A stretch of 64,000 nucleotides of DNA from the NCBI GenBank assembly GCA_001972305.1, contig BDDD01001449.1, positions 327,042-391,041 on the forward strand, in the 5' to 3' direction. The translations under genes and the position numbers were made by a program. Source of the stretch: Cephalotus follicularis (taxonomy: Eukaryota > Streptophyta > Magnoliopsida > Oxalidales > Cephalotaceae). Every line of letters begins with the position of its first letter. The stretch's first letter is position 1. A model generated the notes under the pieces. The model did no database searches and had not been told where the DNA came from. It saw nothing but the letters and a program-made list of their open reading frames with translations. Positions 46,640 through 58,484 of this stretch are shown here, one piece after another.

Positions 46640-46810
46640 GCTCATCTCGGTCGGTGATCAGTCGGCTCATCTCACTTGGTGATCCGATGGCTCATCTCAG
46701 TCGGTGATCCATTGGGCTATCTCGGTGATCCTCCAGGCTCATCTCAAAGATAGCCTTACCGGCTCATCTCGGTCGGTGATCCCGTAGGCTCATCTCAGTT
46801 GGTGATCCGG
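46640..46810. repeat. CTCATCTCGGTCGGTGATC short tandem satellite in element A
   Basis: About seven imperfect units of 22-30 bp, each containing GGCTCATCTC followed by GGTGATC. The same array occurs in reverse in element B (about 51652-51850) and in diverged form (GGTCATCTCGGTTGGTGACC type) in element C at 57125-57265. It is therefore a structural part of this LTR family and not a local accident. Confidence 0.85.
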
Positions 46811-47718
46811 TACAATACAGCACATTACATTATACTAACATTATTAGCACATTAATACTACATTAACATTTTACCATAGGGTCTGCCTTTATTACCACAT
46901 TAAACCATATTCTTTGTCTAAGTCATACTATGCTATATTAATTTAATCCTACTGTTATGTTTCATTCTTTAGTCCATGCTATAGTGTGCACGGCGCATAT
47001 ACCATGCCCCATTACACATGTATTATTTGGGCGAGCCCAGGCGCTTAAGTTCACATTTAAAGGCCAGCATTAGCAAGGTGGAGAGTTTGGCGCCTAACAA
47101 TCAGACGAAACGCACCGTCCCGTTCCAGGAGCGCATGCATGATGTGCACATTGTCTACACTGGCGCGTCCTCAACCTTGCATCCTCATATGCGTGCAAGG
47201 AGAGCCCAGGCGTCCAGTGGATTGCTCAGGTGCGCTGTGCGGTGATGAATGAGCATCTTGTATGGCCGAGGAGCATGCAGAGGAGAGTTGGCGCCATTGT
47301 ATGCTCTTCATTTCCTTCTCGGACATAGAGCAAAGGACGACGCCCATGGCAGAGGAGCGCTCAGTGCCTCAGCATGCACAGGACGCATGCATGGGGGATG
47401 CTCGGCGCTGTGTCATGCATGCGTTGCAGTAACTGGACACTGCTCGGCATCCTAGCGCATGCTCGGTATACATGTATGACATGCCTGAGCGTCACCTGGC
47501 ACCCATGGCGCTATAGCAGAGGACGAGCTTGCTAGCGTTGGCGCGACCTGGCAGGGGATGAGCTCGGCAACGCACATAGCAGAGGACAAGCTCGACAGAG
47601 GACATTCCCGGCATTAATGTCCTCGGCACTTTGGCGCCCACGGCACCCACAGTGGACAGGGCGCATGGTTGATGACAATGGTGTCTTCTGCACATGGTGT
47701 CCTGGGGCATCTGCAGAG

Positions 47719-47872
47719 GTCGTCCTCAGCAGTTGTCCCCGGGCATTTACAGAAGTCGTCCTCGGCAGTTGTCCTCAGGCGTTTATAGAAGTCATCCTCG
47801 GCAGTTGTCCTCGGGAGTTTACAGAAGTCGTCCTCGGGCGTTTACAGAAGTCGTCCTCGGGCGTTTACAGTA
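47719..47872. repeat. 36-bp and 23-bp tandem repeats in element A
   Basis: Units starting GTCGTCCTCGGCAGTTGTCC begin at 47719, 47755, 47791 and 47827 (period 36). Two shortened 23-bp units (GTCGTCCTCGGGCGTTTACAGAA) follow. It lies in the GC-rich part of the element. Open frames through it are repeat artefacts. Confidence 0.85.
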
Positions 47873-48672
47873 CTTCATGGCGCATGCAGATGACGATGGC
47901 GTCCTCTGCATTTGGTGTCTGCAATGTTACAACAGCGTCCTCTGGCACAGGGTGCTGGTACGACCTCGGTAGATGTCCTCGGCGATGGCGTCCTGGTACC
48001 TCCCAGGCGCATGCATGGCGCACCTCAGCCTGTGACGCCCACGTCGTGCTGCCCAGCACAACAAGGACGCACAACAGTGACACCTTGCGCAATGTGCAGA
48101 GACGCACGAAGGCGTGCTCAGCGTGTGTGTGTGTTAACAGTGCCTAGGGAGCAATTTTTATGCATTATATCATTACATTTTTAAGACATAATTCTATACT
48201 ATCAATAACACATCATATTAATCCAAATTACTTAAGAGGTACTGGTAGGAGATCCTACCTTAGATCCTCCGGAGCAGTGTGCTTTCCTTTGCTCTACACA
48301 ATTTCTTCAATTGCTCCTCCGACTTCACCGCTCCTTCTTTTTACACAGTTCAATAGCTACAATTCCCCTTTGCTTCCAGAATGCTTCTTGCATGTCTTTC
48401 CAAGACTGAGAGTAAGGGCTTTTAAAGGAAGGGGAGAAAATGGAGACAAGAACTCCCCAGAGTTTTTCCTCTCTTTGTCTCTTCCTCTCATTTTTCCAGC
48501 AGCCGTCCCCACCCTCTCTTTTCTTCTTTTATAGCCAAGCAAGAACCATCTAGAACCCACTACACGTTTCTAGCCAAAACCTCTTCACATTTCACTATGG
48601 GCTGCTGAGGACAGCCCAACACACCTTCCTCTTTCTTTCCTTTCTTTTGGCCCAATAACCATAATGCAAATT

Positions 48673-49312
48673 TGTTGGATATATTGGTGCATTAGCATAA
48701 AGCTAATTTAGTATTTCATGCGGAAAGAAATTTAAGAGAGGAAAAAGAATTAGAAAATTGCATAGAAGAAATAATTTGAGAAAAAGAATAAGAGAATTGG
48801 AGGGATGAAAAAGTGTTAATGGAGAAAAAACTCTTACTTTCTTATGAATTCCCTTACAAAGAGCACATATTTATAGTACAAGGAAAACATTAAAATAAGA
48901 GCAATAGAATTCCAAATGGAATTCTATGTTGACTACATTCAACCTTCATGGCATTCAAAAGCTCACATGGCTTGAATGCATTGAATTTATTGTACTTTAA
49001 TTTAAAATCATCACACCAAACACATGGGCTGCCACATTTGAATATGCTCTTACTTTCTTATGAATTCCCTTACAAAGAGCACATATTTATAGTACAAGGA
49101 AAACATTAAAATAAGAGCAATAGAATTCCAAATGGAATTCTATGTTGACTACATTCAACCTTCATGGCATTCAAAAGCTCACATGGCTTGAATGCATTGA
49201 ATTTATTGTACTTTAATTTAAAATCATCACACCAAACACATGGGCTGCCACATTTGAATATGGTGATCAATGTAGGTGTGCTACCAAGTGTGGAATGGTT
49301 GACAATTCAACA
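48673..49312 (-). mobile_element. Element D: solo LTR nested in element A
   Basis: A 640-bp TG...CA unit (TGTTGGATATATTGG to GACAATTCAACA) flanked by the exact 5-bp duplication AAATT (48668-48672 and 49313-49317). Element B lacks this segment, which supports insertion. Read on the minus strand it contains a TATA motif CTATAAATATGTGCTC. That part is present twice because of a 216-bp tandem duplication (48831-49046 and 49047-49262). No coding content. A Copia-type solo LTR is suspected from its size and TGTTG...CAACA ends. Confidence 0.82.
48831..49262. repeat. Tandem duplication, 2 x 216 bp, spanning the LTR promoter
   Basis: The unit starting CTCTTACTTTCTTATGAATT is present at 48831-49046 and again at 49047-49262, with no difference that I could see. 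It includes the minus-strand TATA motif (about 48867-48882 and 49083-49098). The identity suggests a recent event within the otherwise older solo LTR. An assembly duplication cannot be excluded. Confidence 0.92.
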
Positions 49313-49702
49313 AAATTAGAGCCCAATTTCCATTTTATTCCAAACCATACATTTCCATTCATGCCCAAAATTTCCATTTCAATTTCTAGTACATTAACAA
49401 TACGTTTTGGGCCCGAAATACTATTCATTAAAATACTGTACATTTATACACACATATTTATTTATTTACAAAATTTCTGGGTATTACAATAAGGTTTTCT
49501 CGTTCACATACGAATTGATTCGAGGAAAAACACACACAAACAAAATAAGAAAATCACAAACAAAAACACACAAATATACGTGGTTCGATCAAAATTGACC
49601 TACATCCACAGAGGATCCATTAGGGAGATCTTAGATTATCACCATAATTTTCTCATGCTCAGCTCTTATGTCCTAGACATTGTCTGTTTCACAGCCACCT
49701 TA

Positions 49703-52571
49703 TGTAACACCCGGAATTTTGTTATATAAAAGACTGGCTATTGGACTGGGCCAAATGTTAGGCCGAATAGTTAAAGGAGGAATTGGGCTCAAAATGTGAT
49801 ATTGTTATTGGACCGGAATAAGATTAATAAAGAAATGATATTTTGGGCCTAAGTGGTGTTAATATTATTGGGCTTGAATTGGTTATTATTGGTATTGGAC
49901 CTAGTTGTAATAAAATGGAGAAGGGAATTGGGCCCAAATTATTGTAAAAAGGAGAGGAAATGGCTTGAGCCGACCATCACTATATAATCAGCCCAAAATT
50001 GTGAAAGAATTGGTGAAATTGTCTGGGGAATTCTAGAGTGTTCCTTTGGTGCTTATAAAAGATAAGGAATGGAGAGTGGGGACGGCTGCTGAAAAAAGAG
50101 ACAAGGAAAGGGCATTTATCTGGAGAGTTCTTGTCTCCTCTTTTTCACTCTCATTTAATCTCTCCACCTCCAACTTTGGGAGAAGCAAAAGGACGAAGAA
50201 TCAGTGGAGAAAGGAGAAATTGTAGTAGTAGCTGAGCAAGGATAATTGTACAGCAACCCCGTCGGATTTGAGGTAGGATCTACTTCCTACTCAGTGCTCT
50301 ACCTTGTATGTGTACTGTTTATGAATGTTATTGTAGTGTGATTGCTTGGCTAGTGTTAGGCAAATGTATAAAGATAGAATGGCTGAGAAATGTTTAAGGG
50401 TCCTCTGTATTAATGGGTATAGGAGAATGACTAGAATGGGTCTTATAGTTCTAACATTAATGGATGCCAAACGTATACATCATACTGCACTCCATTGCAT
50501 GTGTCCTACGGCGCCGAGCAGTGCATTAGTGCCTACTGACTTGCCTCACCCCACCTGCGCTGGAGTTGTGGATTTTAGCATGCCACGCCATGCGTCCCAG
50601 CATGTGTTGAGCAGTGCGTCCAGTAAGCTCCTAGGCGCCGAGCATGCCGAGGGTGTGTCCTGCCATGCCTTGCGTCGGACGACACGCTCCCAAGGACGCA
50701 AAAGTGCAGTGTATCGTAGCTACCTCGTATGTGGGCTTTCCTCTACCATGCATGGTATATAGTGTCGAGAATGAATCACCATGCGTCCTGAGCATGGTGT
50801 AGTGCCGAGCACGCATCCTGGCGCCCATGCATGAGTCCAAGCAGAGGAGGCGCCCCAGTGAGAGCCTGCATGCATCCATGGTGGCTTGCTCCCAAGCAGT
50901 ACACCATGCACCCGAGCTGAGTGTCCAACCATGCGTGCACCCAAACAGAGATGGCGTCGAGCACTGTCCGACACGCGTCCTGAGCGTGCACGATAAGTGC
51001 CGAGCGCTTATGCTGAGCTCTACACCCTCTGCATGCTATGATGCCAAGCAGTGTCCTGTATGCATCCCATGCGCCGAGCACTCTCCACTGGCATGCGTCT
51101 GAGGATGCACCAGTATACTGCACCATAACCACCTTGCTGTGCATGCCAAGCAATGGCACCGAGCCCTCTACCGTGTGTGTTCTGGGCACACGAGGCCCCG
51201 ACCACTGTCCAGTATGCATCCCGAGCATGCATGATACATGTATGGTGCGTGCCGAGCTCTCCTTAGCGTAAGGAGGCGCTCCAAGCGTGCCTTAGCGAGA
51301 AATGCGTCCATGTTGCAAGAACTCTGATATTGCTCCAAACAGTGTTTGCATGTATCCCATGCATGCTTTATTACATAGATGGGCGCTCTTGAGTGCACAT
51401 GGAGGCACACATGAGGAAGGCTACAGATCCTAAGGGGGAGAATTTTATAAGTGAAAGGAGTGAATGAAAGGATGACTACTGTGATAAGTAAAAGAGATTA
51501 TATTAATAGAAATGGATAATGAACATAGCACAGTGAAATGTAGTGTAAAATAGTGCAGCGTAGTGTAATAAAATGAAAGGAAGGCAGACCTTATAGTAAA
51601 GTGTTATTGTAGTATAATGTAATGTTAATGTAGTGTAGTATAATGTAATGTACTGGATCACCACCGAGATGAGCCCTACGGGGATCACCATCGAGATGAG
51701 TGAGTAAGGCTGTTTCTGAGATGACCTAATGGGTTACCAAATTGAGCTGAACCAGGTGAGTCACCGAGATAGCCGAGTGGATCACCGACTGAGATAAGCC
51801 ATTGGATCACCAACTGAGATGAACCAATGGATCACCGGCCGAGTTGAGCCGCGCTGACTGAATGACTGTTATTGTATAGTGTAATAGTGAATGTCTATGT
51901 TCCTCTCCTCTGTCTATAATGCCTAGAGCGCGTATACTGCTCTTCCTAAAGCCGAGGAACTCGAGAAACCGGTCTGCTTAAAATGTAATGTCTATTCCCG
52001 GCTCCCCTGCTTTTAACGTCTGGAGTGTGTTTACCGATCCTCCTTAAGTAGGGAATGCCGATGATGGATTTATAAGGACTGTTAATGACTGTTAATGATT
52101 GTTATAGAATGAATAATTGCATTGAATGACTGTATGGTTATTACTTGCACCTCTCATTACATACATGCTGCATTGTACTCCACATATGCATGGGTAGTAG
52201 TTCCTACACGACCAGTGGTCGCTGACCCATTGCATTGAATGTAATGGGTCAGGTACAGGTGGAGTTTTGTAGAAAGCTGAGGATCGAAGCCCCGAGTGAG
52301 TCTCCTCCCTCTCATTGCAGTTCGATGACCCAAGAATATAAAGATGAAATTGTATTTTATTTTATGACCTGCCGGCTTGTGGCAGAGATTTTATGAAATG
52401 TATTGTATAACACTGGGTTTATCCACATAAGTGATTATTTATTAGATTTATTCTGTATGTATTATTATATTGTTAAAAGTTTTTAATTTCTGCTGAATAT
52501 TGATAAATGACTGGTATTGTTAGTAGCGCGTCAAACCTTGGGGGTTGACCCTTAGGGTTTGGGGCGTTACA
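49703..52571 (+). mobile_element. Element B: solo-LTR-like element, same family as A
   Basis: Runs from TGTAACACCCGGAATTTTG to TTTGGGGCGTTACA, flanked by the exact 5-bp duplication CCTTA (49698-49702 and 52572-52576). It sits inside an LTR of the Tork-like element. A promoter-like TATAAAA is at 50054-50060, after a U3 of about 350 bp. A long R-U5 follows with a GC-rich region (50480-51410) full of GCATGC and GCGTCC motifs, the GGATCACC...GAGATGAGCC array (51652-51850), and the end block GTAGTTCCTACACGACCAGT near 52195. No gag, pol, primer site or purine tract is seen. Open frames in the GC-rich part are on both strands and repeat-derived. Confidence 0.82.
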
Positions 52572-53153
52572 CCTTAACAACTAGTTTCACTCACTTCTAA
52601 ATTTACAATTACACATATAGAAACGTATATATAAGAAAATCAGAACCCTAAACCACAATTACTTACTTCACATGTAATGGATCTAACATGACCTAAATAC
52701 ATAAAAATCCAGTAAACATAATACAATATACAAACCCAACAATCTCCACTTTGGCTTGAATTTTGCCAGTCATCCTGAAACATCACTGGTTGTCTTCAAT
52801 TCTACAAGCATATTCATGTCTACGTACGTTTTCCATCCCCGAATCAACATAGCCACAAACCCCATTTGGAGTGTACACGCCCTCGCCAAGGGTGTCCCAA
52901 TTCAATATCATAATGTGCGATGTGGCTCTACTTCTCTCTTACTATCAGAGAGATCAATGTCACCCTCAAGATTAGAAGCAAACGTTACACATTTCTTCCT
53001 CAATCTACATCTGACATTTGGACGAACTATCTCATTTCCTTGTCCCTGAACTGTAGCACTCACCTAGAATCTAACATAACCTCCACATGTCTGAATAGTC
53101 CCTATAAGTCTGTATAGTTTTCTAATCATCCTCCCCTGCAGCTTCATCAATGT

Positions 53154-53348
53154 TCATTTGGTGATCATCATGAATCCACATTTAATAGTACACTTGCACC
53201 CTTCTGAATCCAGAGTGCTAAGTGAAATCAGATTATTCCTTGGATCTGGCACATGTCGAACATCAGCCAAAGTCCTCACGACTCCATCAATTATGTGAAT
53301 CCGTACCGATCCAATCCTAGCAACCTTACACTCTACATTATTTGTCAT
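53154..53348 (-). pseudogene. Copia pre-integrase fragment
   Basis: A minus-strand open piece encoding VARIGSVRIHIIDGVVRTL followed by DVRHVPDPRNNLISLSTLD, which matches the protease/GAG-pre-integrase junction of Tnt1/Tork-type Copia elements. The frame closes on both sides and the remaining pol domains are absent. Confidence 0.8.
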
Positions 53349-55278
53349 CTTGATTGTACCACTATCTCAAGTCTGATACGTGCTGAATTGCTCCTTGACT
53401 GCACACATGTGAAACACACACCGGAATCTAAAATCTAATATGAACTAACAATACTTGAAGTGTGGCAAGATACATATCACCATCATCCAATGATTCCTTA
53501 ACAACTGTACACTCTGATGATTTTTCTTTCCTGTTCATAAACTCTTTGAACTAGGGACCATTTTTCTTTATATGCCTTCCTCATCCATACAAAACACTTT
53601 CTAAATCTATTACAACCTTTCAACTTTGAGCACGCTCTGACTTGGCTAGACTCATCCCTCCGATCCCCTGATCTACTCTTCTGACCATCACTAGTTGTAA
53701 CTCAGGCACTACCCTCTTCTGACGTTACCTCGCTGCTACACTTCTTCATTGTCTCTTAAAGAAGCAATGTCCTCGTCCAAACAGAGTATATCTTTTCCAA
53801 ACAATAGTGTAGTGACTATGTGAGACTTTAACAAAAAAAGTGTCTGATCCTCATTCTTGATCTTCACTTCCAAAGATGACAGCCCTATCAGAATCTTATT
53901 GAACTCACTCAAATGCGCCTCAAAACTCTATCCCTTTTCTAACTGAATGTCACATAATTTCTTCTTCAAGAACAATCTGTTCTGCAAAGACTTGAATTTG
54001 TATATACTCTTTAATTTCTCTCAGACATCTAATCAATTAGTTAAACTAATAACCTCCCGCAATGCGTTATCTACAAGATAAATTAGAATTATACTGCATG
54101 TCAAATGTCTCATATCTTGTCATGTCTTATTAGTCAATTGTTCATGTTTCTTTGTCTCCTTCTCAAGAGCTTTAATTAGTCATTCCCGCATTAAGATATT
54201 CTTCACCAGTTGATGTCACAATGTGAAGTCATTATGGCCATTAAAGGGTACCATAGAGAAATCCAAACCCTTCCTTGCATATGATATGCTCAACATCTTC
54301 CTTCAGTTCCTGCCATATGCTCCAAATGTATTGATCAATCTTAATTCAACTCACGAATTGCCTTTGATCACCCAAAGCGACAATATGAGTCCAATCTCAT
54401 TAATCTGACCCGTTCACTGCGTCCATAACGTTCAAAAACAATAAGATCGACTTTTGAATAACCAAATCCGACTATTATAACCCAAGATATCGCGATCGAA
54501 AATCAAGCAATCACAACTATTCAAAAAAATTATTTTCCTTTTTTTATTTTTTTCTCCTCACGCAGCAGTCCTTCCACGTGCATGCACTGGTTCGACGAGC
54601 ACTTTCCTGCGAAGGTGGTCAATCAGAGGTGATCTTTTCGGGTTTTGATCACCAACGGTTAGGGATTACGATGGTGGTGGTCGTCTGGCCGAAAGACGTT
54701 TGGATCGTCGTAGATCTAGAGATTTTTTACTAAGCAACCGTTGGTTTCCCCGACGCATGGCAGCACGTCTCTCACTAGAACGGGATGAGATTTCATGCGA
54801 ACAATCTTCGGCAGCGGTGGAAGTCTTTGGTGATATTGGTTCACCGTTTAGAGAATGAGATCCTCCTCTTCTCCCTACCAGTTCGTGCACGAAACGATCC
54901 AAAGAAAATCACACATGAATATAATAAGAAAATCACAAATAAGAACACACAAATATACGTAGTTCTGTTCAAATTGATCTACGTCTACGGAGAATCCACC
55001 AGGGAGATTTTCTATTCTTTATCGGTCAAGAATTAGATCATCACCACAATTCTTTCACGTTTAGTCCTTATATCTTAGATACTGTTTGTTTCACAGCTAC
55101 TTTGACAACTACTGCACTCAATTCGAGATTTGCAATCACATATAAAGACATATATTTAAGGAAACTTGAACTCCAAAACACAATTACTTATTTTATATGT
55201 AATAGACACAATTTGATCAAAATACATAAAAACTTAATAAACAAAATACAAAATACAAAATACAAATCTAACAACCTG

Positions 55279-56309
55279 TATCAAATCGAACCTAATTAAT
55301 TAGTTTGATTCGCTTTATTGGTTTAATTCGTCCTTTTGAGGGAAAAAAAAAAAGAAGAAGAAAAGTTCAGCTTCTTAAGTTCTAATTCACCTAACCCAAC
55401 AGAGTATATCTGGCGCTTTTGTGTTGCTTTCAAAACAAAGTTAAGTAAGTGCCTGAAAACATTTCTAAAAAATGTGGAAGAATAGTAGTAGCTTTGACAA
55501 AATCATTTATGAAGTGAAAATTAGAACTGGTATTGAAAGTCAATTCAAAGGTTTGGGGACCCACCATGCTACTCCACGCAATTAAAGACATGTTCATGTA
55601 TCCATCCAATATATACCAATAAATAAAAACTATGACTATTAATTGTTGATGACGATTGCTGATTATATAATGAGATACCATTTTCCCCATAATTTTGTTT
55701 TCCAAGCACCATTTTGTGTGGCAACACATGGAAATTTTTATTTCGAGGTATTTTCATTTTATTAATTGAAATTTTAAACACACAAGAATCTTAACATGCA
55801 TTTACTTTAAAGTTTAAACCTCAAATTTTTTTACATGCAATTACTTTTATTCAATTACTCAAAGAATTTAGAAATTTACTTATAGTTTTATCATCTAAAT
55901 ATATCATTCTGAAGAAAAAAAATTATTAAAACAACTTTTTTGATATCATGTGTCAGTAAGTTGGTTGTTAATGTGAGAATTTGGAAATAAGCGAAAAGGG
56001 AGAGCGCCATTGTCACGGCCCGACCTGTCGAAGAGTAAGTAACACACAAGAGAGCCATAAAGCCTTACTACAATAAATCGTTTCAAACAACCTTCTCGTG
56101 AATATTAAAAGTTGAACCATATATAGATACCAAAGTGATTAAAACTAGACTTCATTCCCATTAAAACATTTGTTTGATAACGAATTAAATGAATCATCCA
56201 TTAGTTATAAAGTTTTGAATAATTTTGTCATTACTCTAAAAATATCCCAAAACTATCTAGCTTACCGGATACTTTTATATATGATGTCATAAAGTTTTCA
56301 TTTATCACT
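55279..56309. other. Spacer between transposons
   Basis: AT-rich DNA between the Tork-like remnant and element C. A minus-strand open frame of about 100 codons at 55430-55729 shows no recognisable domain and is probably chance. A short GC patch, CACGGCCCGACCTGTCGAAG near 56013, resembles the start of an LTR of the neighbouring family and may be an end fragment. No gene recognised. Confidence 0.45.
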
Positions 56310-56314
56310 CAACA

Positions 56315-57029
56315 TGACACGCCCCGAACCATGAGGAGGACCCCACGGTCCGACATATGACAACCATCCATACAATTCATTTCCATCAACCCTCAAAAAT
56401 GCAATAATCGAAAACTTTGGATTAAACCAGAACAATACAAGCGGAATAATCAATCAATCAATATAAATATATATATATATATATCGCGTGGATACCCATC
56501 CATATACATCAATGTTTCATATCACAGCTCTGCAACAAGTCGGCAGGTCAAGAATAATTAATTTACAACATCCCCTTCGTTATACAAGGTAGGTCGTACG
56601 GAACTACTGGAGGAGCTCTGCTTTGCGATCCAGTCTATCTATTCACTGCGCTCCATCACCTGAACTTGACCCATTCAGAGAATGGGTCAGCAACCCATGG
56701 TTGTGTAGGTGCTATTACATGCAGAGCATGAGGATGCATGACATACGAGATGCATAATGCAACTATTCATATAACCAATACAATTCCATACCCATTCAGC
56801 GTCCATATCATTCCAAAATCATTTCAGGATATATATAAGCTTTCCTCGGTTTCCTCTGCCGATGTAGCAGACTAGGAGCTCTTAATGTCCTAGGTAGATA
56901 TCAATACCCTACTGGCAGACTAGGGTGACATTTATAAGTAGAGCAGAGAGGGGAATATTCACCGGGTCAGACCTCCCTGAACCCTAGTCTCTATAGGACA
57001 ACGATCACAATACAATCAGAATCAATAAC

Positions 57030-57089
<60 letters not shown>

Positions 57090-58460
57090 CATTCATAATC
57101 AATAGCCATACACAATCAATAGCCCTCACGGTTATCTCGGTTGGTGACCTTCGCAGTCATCTCATTTGGTGACTTTTACGGTCATTTCCATTGGTGGTGA
57201 CCTTTTTGGTCATCTCTATCGGTGGTGACCTATACGGTCATCTCAGTTGCGGTGACCTTCACGGTCATCTCCTAACTATATAATTCAATACGATTCCTTA
57301 CCATACAATTTATTTGGGGCAGGTCTGCTCTACTATACTGTTTAATGTTATTATCTACTCTACCGTTTAACTTCATTAGCATAGGTCTCCTCTGCAGCCT
57401 TGTGAACAGGTCTGCTATGCAGCCTTGTGGCGCAGGTCTTCTCTGCCGCCTCATGGACAAGTCTGCTCTGCAGTCTTGTGGCGTAGGTCTTCTCTGTCGC
57501 CTCATGGACAAGTCTGCTCTGCAGTCTTGTGGCGCAGGTCTTCCCTACCGCAAGATGTAACAATACAATTGCCCTCATGTACGAGATCAGCCTTTTAGTA
57601 CTGAGGTCTTGCCTTATAGTACGAGGTCTGCCTCTAGTACTGAGGTACGCCCCTAGTAAAACGCCAACGCTCTAATTGGAGACGTCCACGATCTAAAGAC
57701 TTAGCAGAATGATAAACTATAGCTGCTGAATAGCTCATCTACAATTCAAGTCCAATTCAGGCAATCAATCATTCGATCTAGTGGAGTCATAAGCTCCAGT
57801 GATCGATTCCAACCATAAACCTGATCTATTTAGTTCATAGCAGCACCATATATCAATTTATAATAATACGATCTATCAATTCACAATAGCGTACAACATC
57901 CCAGTAGATATATATATATCAGCTCAAGGCATAGGAGTAGAACCTACATCAAGGATGTTCAACTATGACTCCGAAAGAACTTGCTGCTAGAACCGTTTAC
58001 AAATTTGGAAGAATCTGCTGCTAGACTCTTAATTCATTCCTTTATTTAAGCTCTATATGCTGCTGCGAGATCAACGACCCTTTCTTTGCTCTACTCCAAG
58101 CTTTCTCTCTCAAATTCGCTCTCTTACTGTCTCCCTCTAGCTCCGGAGGTGAGAAGATAAAGTGAGAGCTGAGAGAGTAAATCGAACTTTCTAGACAAAT
58201 GTATTCCTTTGTCTCTTCTCCCGAATTATGAGACAGGTGGTCCCTTTTACCACAATTATCCCCTTTTTATTTGAGCAGAAGGCTCTAGAAATGCTCCTCA
58301 CGTTGCCTTACTCTCAATGACCGGCCCAATATTCATTTCCCATGATCTAGCTTGGCCCAAGAAGAGGAGGAAAGAAATGCTAAGCCCAACCCACACTTTC
58401 ACAATATATAGCATAATGTCTTTATTACCAAAATAATTTATACAATATCCAGGGCTTACA
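56315..58460 (-). mobile_element. Element C: solo-LTR-like element, diverged member of the A/B family
   Basis: Runs from TGACACGCCCCGAACC to CCAGGGCTTACA, flanked by the exact 5-bp duplication CAACA (56310-56314 and 58461-58465). It shares with A the order of landmarks: the CACGGTCCGAC-type start, CAACAAGTCGGCAGGTCA near 56536, GTCAGCAACCCATGGTTGTG near 56686, the GTCATCTC...GGTGACC array at 57120-57265 and further GC-rich tandem units. A second array of about 54-bp units (GCAGGTCTTCTCTGCCGCCTC type) lies at 57380-57550. No coding capacity. Same orientation as A. Substantially diverged, hence a different subfamily or older. Confidence 0.8.
57031..57083. repeat. (AC)n(AT)n microsatellite
   Basis: A run of CACACACACACACACACAC followed by ATATATATATATATATATAT, inside element C. 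Likely length-variable. Confidence 0.9.
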
Positions 58461-58484
58461 CAACAAATTAAAGATTAAACCGAT

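Larger units (their letters stand above)
45819..49488 (-). mobile_element. Element A: solo-LTR-like element (Gypsy type suspected), inverted to B
   Basis: Runs from TGTAACGCCCCAAACTC to TTTCTGGGTATTACA, so it has TG...CA ends. The flanks are ATCAG (45814-45818) and ATAAG (49489-49493), a 5-bp duplication with one mismatch. Content matches element B in reverse: ACAAGTCGGCAGGTCATAAA near 46012, the ACCACTGGTCGTGTAGGAAC block near 46172, a CTCATCTCGGTCGGTGATC satellite at 46640-46810, a GC-rich tract and a promoter-like TATAAAAG on the minus strand at 48526-48533. No gag/pol, primer site or polypurine tract is seen, so a solo LTR is the best reading. Removing the nested 645 bp gives about 3.0 kb, close to B (2.87 kb). 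Gypsy assignment rests only on LTR length and end sequence. Confidence 0.75.
49493..55273 (-). mobile_element. Gutted Tork/Tnt1-like Copia element interrupted by element B
   Basis: Two LTR copies read on the minus strand. The right one (about 54885-55273) starts TGTTAGATTTGTA at 55273. The left one starts TGTTGGGTTTGTA at 52741, is split by element B and continues at about 49493-49702. They share the order AAGAAAATCACAAA, CACAAATATACGT, GTTTCACAGC, ACACAATTACTTA and CATAAAAA. A polypurine tract AGCCAAAGTGGAGAT precedes the left LTR (minus strand, 52756-52742). The 2.1-kb interior keeps a gag-like segment (about 54080-54270, VPFNGHNDFTL, with stops) and a pre-integrase piece (53154-53348). Integrase core and reverse transcriptase are missing. 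Non-autonomous remnant; outer ends approximate. Confidence 0.78.

Noticed and set aside
47018-48184. Several long open frames in the GC-rich part of element A
   Set aside because: They overlap on both strands, follow 36-bp and other tandem units and have no domain. High GC makes long chance frames likely.
50346-51410. Open frames of up to about 150 codons in element B
   Set aside because: Both strands are open in several frames through GCATGC/GCGTCC-rich DNA. No recognisable domain, and no matching frame is preserved in A.
55430-55729. 99-codon open frame on the minus strand
   Set aside because: No similarity to a known family that I can recognise, no convincing splice context, and AT-rich composition like the flanks.
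56465-57083. CRISPR-like or regulatory array from repeated AT/AC tracts
   Set aside because: These are microsatellites within a plant LTR element; CRISPR arrays are not expected in a nuclear plant genome.
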